From assembly GCF_003966155.1 (NCBI RefSeq), contig NZ_RXNS01000005.1, positions 186,001 to 250,000 on the forward strand: 64,000 nucleotides of DNA, written 5' to 3'. Positions within the stretch are counted from its first letter, which is position 1. The number at the start of each line of letters is the position of its first letter. The notes below the pieces were generated by a model that was not told the origin of the DNA, did not search any database, and saw only the letters and a list, made by a program, of their open reading frames with translations. The translations under genes were made by a program, and so were the position numbers. Below are positions 1 through 7,933 of this stretch, in pieces. The DNA comes from Halomonas nitroreducens. GTDB taxonomy: Bacteria; Pseudomonadota; Gammaproteobacteria; Pseudomonadales; Halomonadaceae.

Positions 1-1
1 C

Positions 2-922
2 AGCCCTCGTTACCGCTTCGAGCAAGTCGACATCTGTGACCGCCTGGAACTGCAACGGGTATTTTCTGGGCACCAACCCGATGTCGTGATGCACTTGGCG
101 GCGGAAAGCCATGTGGATCGTTCCATCGATAGTCCGGCCCCCTTCATCGAAACCAATATAATCGGCACCTATACAATACTGGAAGTGGCGAGGACGTACT
201 GGCAGAACCTGAGTCAGCCCAGGAAGCAAGCCTTCCGCTTTCACCATGTCTCGACCGACGAGGTTTACGGCGACCTGAGGGGAGAAGATGGCCAGTTTTC
301 CGAAGACACTCCCTACGCGCCGAGTTCGCCGTATTCGGCGAGCAAGGCATCCGCCGACCATCTGGTGCGTGCCTGGCAGCGAACCTTCGGTCTGCCAATC
401 CTCGTCACCAACTGCTCGAACAACTATGGTCCCTATCACTTTCCGGAAAAGCTTATTCCCCTGATGATACTCAATGCCCTGGATGGAAAGCCGCTGCCGG
501 TATATGGCAGGGGGCAACAAGTCCGGGACTGGCTATATGTCGAAGACCATGCCCGCGCGCTCTACACCGTCCTGAGTCGCGGCAGGGTGGGGCAGACATA
601 TAACATCAGCGGCCATGTGGAAAAAAGTAACCTGGAAGTGGTGCATGCCCTCTGCGACCTGTTGCAGGAACTGGCCCCATCGTTGTCGGGCGACGTGGTT
701 CACTATCGTGATCTGATCACATTCGTCGATGACCGGCCTGGTCACGACCAGCGATATGCAATCGATGCTCGCAAGTTGCAGCGTGAGCTCGGTTGGCTGC
801 CGCAGGAGACGTTCGCGTCGGGCCTGCGGAAGACCGTCGAATGGTATGTCGCCAATCCCGGCTGGTGTCAGCGGACTCTGGCGGGCTGTTACACACGCGA
901 GCGACTCGGGCTATTGGCGTGA
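2..922 (+). CDS. rmlB: dTDP-glucose 4,6-dehydratase (5' end outside window)
   Basis: RmlB/RfbB converts dTDP-glucose to dTDP-4-keto-6-deoxyglucose, the committed step towards dTDP-L-rhamnose and related deoxysugars of surface polysaccharides. The reading frame is open from base 2, so the gene begins before the window and lacks its Rossmann GxxGxxG start. Visible family signatures are the [12 protein letters not shown] block encoded from about 89, the STDEVYGDL block, the catalytic YSASKAS (YxxxK) motif, and [21 protein letters not shown] at 86 could be mistaken for a start, but the preceding in-frame residues ([11 protein letters not shown] and so on) are RmlB-like, so this is an internal codon. 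No rmlD, rmlA or rmlC follows. They must lie upstream or elsewhere if rhamnose is made. Confidence 0.95.
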   Translation, partial: SPRYRFEQVDICDRLELQRVFSGHQPDVVMHLAAESHVDRSIDSPAPFIETNIIGTYTILEVARTYWQNLSQPRKQAFRFHHVSTDEVYGDLRGEDGQFSEDTPYAPSSPYSASKASADHLVRAWQRTFGLPILVTNCSNNYGPYHFPEKLIPLMILNALDGKPLPVYGRGQQVRDWLYVEDHARALYTVLSRGRVGQTYNISGHVEKSNLEVVHALCDLLQELAPSLSGDVVHYRDLITFVDDRPGHDQRYAIDARKLQRELGWLPQETFASGLRKTVEWYVANPGWCQRTLAGCYTRERLGLLA

Positions 923-1263
923 GCAGCGTGGACGCTATTCGCAGCGAACGGTCGTGGAGACACTGGCCGGCCTTTGGCTGTTTGTCATGGGCCCGATCGT
1001 GATGAATCGGATGGATGAGCCGTGCCATGTTGCACCGGCATCAACTCTCTGCCCCGTACTGCACGGGCAAGAGGCTACTTCATGGATGTGCCCTGCAGTG
1101 GGTACAGGGCTTCGTAACTCCCGACCTTGAACCCACCACCATGCAGAACCGTAGAGAAAGCTAGCATCGTGAAGGTGATCCGGCATGACAACCACCTCGC
1201 CAATACAATCACCGCGAAGTAACCGCAGTTGATATTGGCTTCGCTGATCTAGTGGAGGGTGAT
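923..1263. other. Intergenic stretch after rmlB
   Basis: About 340 bases between rmlB and the next gene. I found no convincing coding signal on either strand and no terminator with a clean stem and T-tract. The left half is GC-rich like rmlB. The right end becomes AT-richer towards the next gene, so a composition boundary probably lies here. The promoter of the next gene should be inside this stretch, but I cannot point to a clear -35/-10 pair. Confidence 0.4.
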
Positions 1264-2598
1264 GTGCTGAATTATATAAAAGAAACATTGCCTCCGTCCA
1301 CAAGGGCATGCCTTGGGAGAGCAAGAAAAAAAATACAGAACAAGACCGTTGATCAAATAGATAAAAAAATATTGGCGTGGAAAATGCGTCGCCATCATGC
1401 CAAGGAGATAGAGAGAATAAAGCATAAAAAAAGAATCAAGGTGGTGTTCCTTGTAATAAAGGAAAGCGTCTGGAAGGTCGATACTGTATTCCAGAAAATG
1501 CTGGATGATCCCTTCTTTGATCCGGTTATCCTTGCCTGCCCTTACGTTCAACATGATCATGGGAGAATGATCGAGGATATCGATAGGGCATATCAGTGCT
1601 TTTCAGTAAAAGGCTATCCCGTAATACGTGCATATGATGAAAAAAATGATGCCTGGCTAAGTATTGAAGAGCTGGATCCCGATCTGGTTTTTTTCACGGT
1701 TCCACACAAGTTGACCAGGCCAGAGTATTACGAGGGAGCATATTCTAAATACTTGACATGCTACGTTCCTTATTACTGTCTTGCCACTAGTCACGTTGGT
1801 GACCAGCGTACTTTTAACCAATTGTTTCACTGCGCCATGTGGAAGATTTTTATGCCGCACCAGTTTTCCATGGAGAGGGCAAGACTGGTTGCTGCGAATC
1901 AAGCTGTCAATTGTGAGGTGACGGGATACCCATCATGTGAAAGCTTGCTGGTAAACTGCAAAGGTGGGAAGCGGGCATGGAAGGAACAGAAGCCAGAAAA
2001 GAAAAAATTCATTTTTTCACCTCACCATTCCATCAATGAGGACGCTGAGTCAAGGTTGTCCAATTTTCTCGAATATGCCGAGTTCATGGTTGAACTCATG
2101 AGGAAATACTCCAATGAAACTCAGTGGTCTTTCAAGCCGCACCCGCTCCTCAAGTCTAAGCTCTATATACATCCTGACTGGGGAAGGTATAAAACCGACA
2201 AATATTACTCTTTATGGGAATCATCCGATAATTCTCAGTTGGATGAAGGCGAGTATGGCGATTTGTTCCTTCAGTCAGATGCAATAATACATGACTGCAG
2301 TTCGTTTATTGTCGAATACCTTTTGGTGGAAAAGCCATGCCTGTATCTTGCCAGTAATGATAAGCAGATTGGGCTGATCAATGATTATGGATTAAAGGCT
2401 CTAAAGGCCTATGATATTGCCAAAGATAAACAAGATATAGAGGCTTTTTTGGTTTCCGTTATTCACGGGGGGCGCCGCCTTAAGAGTACTCATGTCCAGT
2501 TTTTATCCGAAGAGATCGAGCCCTTGTATAATCATGAGTCACCGTCCAACAAGATATTGAGATGCATCAAGAACGAGATTTCTATCGCGGGGAAGTAG
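1264..2598 (+). CDS. CDP-glycerol-type polyol-phosphate transferase family protein
   Basis: About 444 residues. The C-terminal half has the marks of the Glyphos_transf family (TagB/TagF/SpsB type), which transfers glycerol- or ribitol-phosphate from CDP-activated donors to glycans. Visible motifs are SPHHSI, the FKPHPLL block, and HDCSSFIVEYLLVEKPCLYL near the C-terminus, which corresponds to the family's D-(Y/C)-SS-x-x-x-E signature. No membrane segment is obvious; it is probably a peripheral cytoplasmic enzyme. I prefer GTG 1264 as start because GGAGGG lies just upstream at 1254-1259; an in-frame GTG at 1252 gives a slightly longer product. The gene is distinctly AT-rich and Lys-rich compared with the chromosome, which suggests transfer. 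It lies directly upstream of genes that look like they make CDP-amidate, so its donor could be CDP-amidate instead of CDP-glycerol. That is inference. Confidence 0.72.
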   Translation: MLNYIKETLPPSTRACLGRARKKIQNKTVDQIDKKILAWKMRRHHAKEIERIKHKKRIKVVFLVIKESVWKVDTVFQKMLDDPFFDPVILACPYVQHDHGRMIEDIDRAYQCFSVKGYPVIRAYDEKNDAWLSIEELDPDLVFFTVPHKLTRPEYYEGAYSKYLTCYVPYYCLATSHVGDQRTFNQLFHCAMWKIFMPHQFSMERARLVAANQAVNCEVTGYPSCESLLVNCKGGKRAWKEQKPEKKKFIFSPHHSINEDAESRLSNFLEYAEFMVELMRKYSNETQWSFKPHPLLKSKLYIHPDWGRYKTDKYYSLWESSDNSQLDEGEYGDLFLQSDAIIHDCSSFIVEYLLVEKPCLYLASNDKQIGLINDYGLKALKAYDIAKDKQDIEAFLVSVIHGGRRLKSTHVQFLSEEIEPLYNHESPSNKILRCIKNEISIAGK

Positions 2599-2676
2599 TT
2601 CGACCAACCTTGCGGAGCTATATCTGGCAACTTATTGAACATGCTCTATCGCCGCATTCCATCGAGGTTCCCTGCC

Positions 2677-5600
2677 ATGAATGATGCCACAGAGATAAGA
2701 TACGGATCAGCTTCTAAAGCAGCTGTAAACCAGACAAGGAATCAACTTATCATCCTCGGTGCTGGACGTCCTCACAGTGGTGACCAGCACCCGGTTCTCA
2801 GGGGAGCCTCCAACCAAGGACGCGTACTGGATTGGCTTTTACAAGCGGTAGGGTGTCTCTCACCGGAAGTCAAGTTTGTTGGCGGATACCAGATTGAAGA
2901 AATCTCCAGCCGCTACCCTGGCCTTCATTACACCTTCAATGCGGAATGGGAAAACACTGGTGCAGCAGCCTCCTTGCTGCACGCTCCTTTATCCATAGAT
3001 ACTCAGTACTTCATTTCATATGCCGATGTGCTGTTTCACGAGTCAGCCGTGCGTTCCGTCGCAGAGGCTAGTGGCGATATTGTGGTAGCCGTTGACAGTG
3101 CATGGCGCCATCGTTTCTCCTGCCGCTCGGATGGCGATATCAGGCGTTGCGAGAAAGTGACTATCTTCCAGGATGCAGTGACAAGCCTGGGGCCAGACAT
3201 ATTACCTGAAATGGCAGATGCGGAGTTTGTCGGATTCGTTCGTTTGAGCCCGGTAGTAATCCAGTATCTTAAAGCTAACGCCGAATCAATTTTTACAGCA
3301 GTACAGCACGCCAATCTTTCTCAATTGCTGGAGTTGCTTCGTATAAGGGGCTTCGGTGTTAAAGCAGTGGATGTGAAGGGGGATTGGGCAGAGCTCAACG
3401 AGCCGCGTGATCTGACCAGGTTCATCATGGGCACCAAGGCACAGACCCTGCATCGTCTGCAGGGGCTTGTGAGACATAGCCACATTGCTGACCAAGTCAG
3501 CTTTACCGTTGCTGAATGGCTCAGTGCTCCGGATCTGGTGATCCGGCGTATTCTGATTGCTTTTCCGCAGGGGCGCCTGGTAGTGCGTAGCAGTGCCCTG
3601 TCGGAGGATGGGTTTACCAGTGCCAATGCGGGAGCCTACACGAGTGTGCTGGGCGTGGAGGTTGCAAAGCAGCCCGCTGTACGGAGGGCGATACAGGAGG
3701 TGATAGCTTCCTATCCTGACGGAAATGCAGATCATCAGGTATTGGTACAGCCTATGATTGAAGGGGTCAAGATCAGTGGTGTGGCGTTCACTCGAACACT
3801 GGCTGATGGAGCGCCGTATTATGTTATCAATTACGATGACCTGACGCATAGCACCGATTCCATAACGAATGGGACCAGCCGCGATCACAAGACACTTCTG
3901 GTCCATCGTCACGACAGATTGACATATCAGCAGGCTCCCGAGCCCATAGGTGATCTCCTCCAGGCCCTTCATGAGGTCGAAGATTTATTGGATTATGACT
4001 CTCTGGATATAGAATTTGCAATCAGTTCGATGGACCAGATCCATGTGTTGCAGGTCAGACCGATTGCCGTGAGACACGAAAGACTGGCAGCCAGAGATGA
4101 GGATGTCACGGAATTGCTGAGTAATGCCGTTTTACGCTTCATCTCCTTGCAAAAGCCATCACCTTTCGTGGTAGGGGGCCCTGCCTTGTTTGGGGTGATG
4201 CCCGACTGGAATCCGGCGGAAATCATCGGCACTAAGCCGGGACGTTTGGCCATGAGTTTATACCGTTTCCTGATCATGGACGAGGTCTGGGCGACTCAAA
4301 GGGCTGAATATGGATACCGGGACGTGCGGCCCCATCCGCTAATGGTCGCTTTTGCCGGACACCCCTATGTCGATATTCGTGCCAGCTTCAATTCCTTCGT
4401 ACCCGACAATGTCGATGATGTGCTGGCCGGCAGGCTGGTCAACTTCTACCTGGACTGGCTGAGACAACATCCACACCTTCACGACAAAGTAGAGTTCGAC
4501 GTGGTGCCTACCTGCTTTGCCCTGGATTTTGAACGCTGGAAGACGCGCTTGATCGAGAAAGGTGGCTTCTCCGTAGAGCAGGTGAACAGTCTAGGAGATG
4601 GTCTAAAAGACATCACCAAAGGGGCCATCAGCCGCACGCCTAAAGACCTGGAGAGCATTGAGGAATTGCAACGTCGCTTTGAGCGCATCATGCGGGTTGA
4701 TATGCCTGAACTGGAGCGTGCATTAGTGTTGCTCGAGGACTGCCAGCGCTATGGCACCCTGGCGTTTTCTCATCTGGCCCGCAGCGCTTTTGTGGCTGTC
4801 ACATTGCTGAAGTCGGCTGTCTATCGCAGGGTTATCAGCCAAGAAGCGGCGAATGCCTTCCTGAATTCCATCCGTACGATAACACACCGCCTCACGGAAG
4901 ATGCTGCCGCTACCGCAAATCATCGTATGCCCTGGCAGACATTCGTCGAACGCTATGGGCATCTACGCCCAGGCACTTATGACATTACCTCACCGTCTTA
5001 TTTGGAAGACCCGCTGCATTTTCTGGCCCCCATCGTCGAGCGTGCGAGGAACAGGGCAGAAGATGCCAGCACTGACGTTGAATTCCATTGGCGCAATGAG
5101 CGTGCTGAAATGGGTAGGGCCTTGGCCGAAGAAGGACTGTCGGAAGATCTGGCAGAAGTTGAGCACTTTATGCGTAATGCCATAGAGGGGCGTGAGTATG
5201 CGAAGTTCGTCTTTAGTCGTCATCTCTCGGCCGCGTTGGACTGTCTTGTGAAGGTGGGAAGTTTCTATGGTGTGTCCCGCGACGATTTGGCGCATCTATC
5301 ACTTGACGCCTTTACTGCCCTGCGTTCAGGCAATGTGACCACCAACGACATAGGCGAATGGCTCCGTGAACAGGTTACAGATGGCAAGCGGTCGCACCAA
5401 CTGGCAAGGATGGTCGAACTACCTCCCTTGCTTCTCAATGAACAAGATTTTTATCTGTTTCATTACCCTAATACTCAGGCCAATTTTGTGGGAACCGGCA
5501 GGGTCATCGCATCATGCGTGGAACTGGGGAATCTATCTGTCAGTCAAACACCTTCCTTGGGGGGCAAGATTGCCTTGATTCCTCAGGCTGACCCGGGGTT

Positions 5601-5796
5601 CGACTGGATATTTGGTCAGGATATCGTAGGATTAATCACTATGTATGGCGGGGCCAATTCCCATATGGCTATCCGAGCGGCTGAATTCGGATTGCCAGCC
5701 GCCATCGGAGTGGGGGAAACCCGTTACTCGTGTTTTGTTCGGGCATCTGTTCTTGAGCTTGACGCTGCCAACCATCGGATACAGGTTCTTCGGTGA
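2677..5796 (+). CDS. Nucleotidyltransferase-like / PEP-synthase-like fusion, probable L-glutamine kinase
   Basis: About 1039 residues with three regions. Residues ~25-270 form a nucleotidyltransferase-like domain (LIILGAGRP at the start, SYADVLF, VAVDSAW, GDWAELNEPRDL) whose signature loop is degenerate: it lacks the usual GxGTRxxP...PK. Residues ~275-470 resemble the ATP-grasp PPDK_N / PEP-synthase domain (VVRSSALSEDG, VLVQPMI, LDIEFAI, VLQVRPIAV). The last ~90 residues are a PEP-utiliser phosphohistidine domain with GGANSHMAIRAAEFG, catalytic His about 996. Campylobacter Cj1418, a PPDK relative, phosphorylates the amide nitrogen of L-glutamine. The same two partner families follow here, so I infer that activity. 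It could instead be another PEP-synthase-like kinase. ATG 2677 is chosen for its GAGG at 2664-2667; earlier in-frame TTG 2635 and ATG 2641 lack a Shine-Dalgarno sequence. It overlaps the next gene by 4 bases. Confidence 0.75.
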   Translation: MNDATEIRYGSASKAAVNQTRNQLIILGAGRPHSGDQHPVLRGASNQGRVLDWLLQAVGCLSPEVKFVGGYQIEEISSRYPGLHYTFNAEWENTGAAASLLHAPLSIDTQYFISYADVLFHESAVRSVAEASGDIVVAVDSAWRHRFSCRSDGDIRRCEKVTIFQDAVTSLGPDILPEMADAEFVGFVRLSPVVIQYLKANAESIFTAVQHANLSQLLELLRIRGFGVKAVDVKGDWAELNEPRDLTRFIMGTKAQTLHRLQGLVRHSHIADQVSFTVAEWLSAPDLVIRRILIAFPQGRLVVRSSALSEDGFTSANAGAYTSVLGVEVAKQPAVRRAIQEVIASYPDGNADHQVLVQPMIEGVKISGVAFTRTLADGAPYYVINYDDLTHSTDSITNGTSRDHKTLLVHRHDRLTYQQAPEPIGDLLQALHEVEDLLDYDSLDIEFAISSMDQIHVLQVRPIAVRHERLAARDEDVTELLSNAVLRFISLQKPSPFVVGGPALFGVMPDWNPAEIIGTKPGRLAMSLYRFLIMDEVWATQRAEYGYRDVRPHPLMVAFAGHPYVDIRASFNSFVPDNVDDVLAGRLVNFYLDWLRQHPHLHDKVEFDVVPTCFALDFERWKTRLIEKGGFSVEQVNSLGDGLKDITKGAISRTPKDLESIEELQRRFERIMRVDMPELERALVLLEDCQRYGTLAFSHLARSAFVAVTLLKSAVYRRVISQEAANAFLNSIRTITHRLTEDAAATANHRMPWQTFVERYGHLRPGTYDITSPSYLEDPLHFLAPIVERARNRAEDASTDVEFHWRNERAEMGRALAEEGLSEDLAEVEHFMRNAIEGREYAKFVFSRHLSAALDCLVKVGSFYGVSRDDLAHLSLDAFTALRSGNVTTNDIGEWLREQVTDGKRSHQLARMVELPPLLLNEQDFYLFHYPNTQANFVGTGRVIASCVELGNLSVSQTPSLGGKIALIPQADPGFDWIFGQDIVGLITMYGGANSHMAIRAAEFGLPAAIGVGETRYSCFVRASVLELDAANHRIQVLR

Positions 5797-6434
5797 GCCT
5801 GCGCATCGGTATCACCCAGCGGGTGGAAGTGGCAGCATCATACGCTGAGCGTCGCGATTGCCTTGACCAGCAATGGACTGTTTTGGTTCAACAGTTGGGT
5901 CTTACGCCAGTTCCTGTGCCTAACAGTGTAGATAATGCAGCATCATGGCTGGATGCGATGGCTCTGGATGGTTATATCCTCTCCGGCGGAAATGACCTGA
6001 GTTGCTTGCCTAGCCCTACATGCCCAGCTCCCGAACGGGATCGAACGGAACAAGCCATTCTTGACCACGCATATGATATGAGCCTGCCTGTGCTGGGCGT
6101 TTGCCGGGGCTTGCAGATGATGAACGTATATCTTGGCGGCAGCCTTCACCTCGTTGAGGGGCATGTCGCGACTCGGCATGCCGTCACGGCAACAAGTGAT
6201 GATGCCCGATTTACTGATTACACCGTGGCCAACAGCTTTCATGACTGGGGGGTGACGCTAGAAGGCCTGGCCGAGCCACTGCAGTCTTGCCTAACGGCGC
6301 CAGATGGCACCATCGAGGCTTGCAAGCATCGTCAGCGGGACTGGATCGGGATTATGTGGCATCCAGAGCGGGAAACACCCTTTACCCAAACGGATATTCG
6401 GCTCATCGATTGGCTGTTCAGGGGAAATTTATGA
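5793..6434 (+). CDS. Class I glutamine amidotransferase-like hydrolase (gamma-glutamyl-CDP-amidate hydrolase candidate)
   Basis: 213 residues, one triad-type class I GATase domain of the PuuD/gamma-glutamyl hydrolase group. Visible: LSGGNDLS (about 63-70), the nucleophile elbow GVCRGLQ with Cys104, and MWHPERE with His190 and Glu192. The family hydrolyses gamma-glutamyl amides. In Campylobacter the homologous Cj1417 removes glutamate from L-glutamyl-CDP-amidate to release cytidine diphosphoramidate. The GTG start at 5793 overlaps the upstream stop in a GTGA quartet, and the stop overlaps the downstream start in an ATGA quartet, so the three genes are translationally coupled. The specific substrate is inferred from this neighbourhood; PuuD-like gamma-glutamyl-GABA hydrolysis is the alternative but has no supporting genes here. 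Confidence 0.8.
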   Translation: MSLRIGITQRVEVAASYAERRDCLDQQWTVLVQQLGLTPVPVPNSVDNAASWLDAMALDGYILSGGNDLSCLPSPTCPAPERDRTEQAILDHAYDMSLPVLGVCRGLQMMNVYLGGSLHLVEGHVATRHAVTATSDDARFTDYTVANSFHDWGVTLEGLAEPLQSCLTAPDGTIEACKHRQRDWIGIMWHPERETPFTQTDIRLIDWLFRGNL

Positions 6435-7216
6435 AAGCCATCATTCTAGCGGCGGGGCAAGGAACTCGTCTGCGACCCTACACTAATGATAAGCCAAAAT
6501 GCATGGTCCACTTGGCTGGAAAGTCGCTTCTGCATCGGCAAATGGAAATCATGTCTCAGTGTGGAATTTCAGATAGCATCATCGTTGGTGGGTATTGTAT
6601 AGAGCGTATTGATCCACTCGATGCGAAGGTGGTGGAGAATTATGACTACGATTCTACCAATATGCTAAGCACGCTCTTCTGCGCGCGCGATCACATGATC
6701 CCCGGTGAAGATCTACTGATAAGTTATGGCGATATAGTCTACGAGCCGCAGGTTCTTCAATCGATTATTGATTGCAGCGCTGCGATCTGTGTGGCTGCAG
6801 ATACGCAGTGGGAGAAGCTGTGGAAGTTGCGAATGGATGATCCTTTGTCTGATGCAGAAACATTTGTATTCGATAAAAACCAATATATAGTTGAATTAGG
6901 GAAGCATCCGAAGTCTTATCGTCAAGTGCAAGCTCAGTATATGGGGCTTATGCGTATTCGTAGCGACAAGGTGGCGGACGTTATCGCTGCCTATGATGCC
7001 TTGGATGTCGATGCGCTATACGATGGAAGTGATTTTTCCAACATGTATATGACAAGTTTTCTACAGTGCCTGATTGATAAGGGGTGGCTTGTTAAAGCGT
7101 GCCTGGTAGAGGGCGGGTGGCTTGAGGTGGATACAGCGGAAGACTTGAATACCTATGAACGTATGGCAGTGGAAGGTAGCCTCGATCATTACTATAAATG
7201 TTCCTCTCCATCGTGA
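6431..7216 (+). CDS. Nucleotidyltransferase, probable CTP:phosphoglutamine cytidylyltransferase
   Basis: 261 residues with a complete sugar-nucleotidyltransferase (GT-A) fold signature: AIILAAGQGTRLRPYT followed by DKPKCMV, then the STNMLSTLFCAR block, SYGDIVYEPQVL with the metal-binding Asp, and a C-terminal GGWLEVDTAEDL. This pattern matches the phosphocholine cytidylyltransferase-like family, which includes Campylobacter Cj1416 (CTP:phosphoglutamine cytidylyltransferase). The start at 6431 is fixed by the ATGA overlap with the upstream amidotransferase and by the immediate MKAIILAAG start. Together with the two upstream genes it would convert phosphorylated glutamine to L-glutamyl-CDP-amidate. 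Phosphocholine activation is an alternative, but no choline kinase or choline transporter is present. Followed by about 700 non-coding bases, so probably the last gene of the operon. Confidence 0.8.
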   Translation: MKAIILAAGQGTRLRPYTNDKPKCMVHLAGKSLLHRQMEIMSQCGISDSIIVGGYCIERIDPLDAKVVENYDYDSTNMLSTLFCARDHMIPGEDLLISYGDIVYEPQVLQSIIDCSAAICVAADTQWEKLWKLRMDDPLSDAETFVFDKNQYIVELGKHPKSYRQVQAQYMGLMRIRSDKVADVIAAYDALDVDALYDGSDFSNMYMTSFLQCLIDKGWLVKACLVEGGWLEVDTAEDLNTYERMAVEGSLDHYYKCSSPS

Positions 7217-7933
7217 AACCTGCTTTAAAGCAACGTAATATTGCCATGGCCACATGGCTCTGATGGTTAACCATAATAGGCAGGCGCATGGGTCAAGTGG
7301 CATTTGATTTTATTCTTGCATGCGGTATCGCAACTAACGGTGGGACTGGGAACCTCTTCTCCGATGCGGTCGAGCGTGAGGTGAGTGATCAATCGTGGCT
7401 TGACGCTCCATTTCTACTGACTTTCACCCTGATGTTATCTTCTCCCTAGCCTTTTCCACTCACAATGTGAGAAATCGCTCGATAATGCATACCGCTGATA
7501 TCAGTGGTGAGTGGCAGGCAGCCCTGATAAGTTAATGCACTTTCCTTGTTATCTGGATGGGTTGTAGCGAACCTTTTAATGTCCAGTGGCCAAGCAATGG
7601 CAAGGCGACTTCCTTCCGCGGACGCGGTTTTTACACTTGATCTTCTACTCGTCATTTCTCTCGCATATTTCTTCTGCCTCTCGTGGTTCGCATGACGTTT
7701 GGTAAAGGCCGGTACGGTTATCTCAATCAATAGAAACATGGCTGGTCAGGTTCCATGTATTCCTCGACGTCCCATGGCGTATTGTGTGGACAGCAATATT
7801 CATTTATTACGCATCGGGATTATATTGGCAATAGGTTTCGATGTCACGCCCTGTATCGGACGATCAATGAACTGCTGTTAAGTGAGGTTCTGGTGCTCCT
7901 GCCTGCACTGTATTCTGATGGAGATTGTGCGTC
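7217..7933. other. Long non-coding AT-rich stretch before galE
   Basis: About 700 bases with no recognisable gene. The longest plausible short frame is ATG 7288 to TAG 7449 (53 codons, starts MGQVAFDF), preceded by a weak AGGCAGG; I recognise nothing in it. Other frames are short and resemble no family I know. Composition is close to that of galE downstream and lower in GC than the chromosome. It may be a decayed gene, a junction between island segments or a long leader of galE. Confidence 0.4.

Noticed and set aside
1000-1200. Short GAGCCG / ACGGTTC-like pieces that could suggest a group II intron end
   Set aside because: They do not form a domain V hairpin and no reverse transcriptase is nearby.
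935-1324. Minus-strand open frame with an MPDHLH motif, reminiscent of REP-associated tyrosine transposases (which have MPNHVH-type motifs)
   Set aside because: Only a few residues match, the rest does not resemble a transposase, and no terminal repeats or HUH context are visible.
6287-6430. Upstream extension of the cytidylyltransferase frame
   Set aside because: It overlaps the amidotransferase gene by more than 140 bases, and the family starts at MKAIILAAG encoded from 6431.
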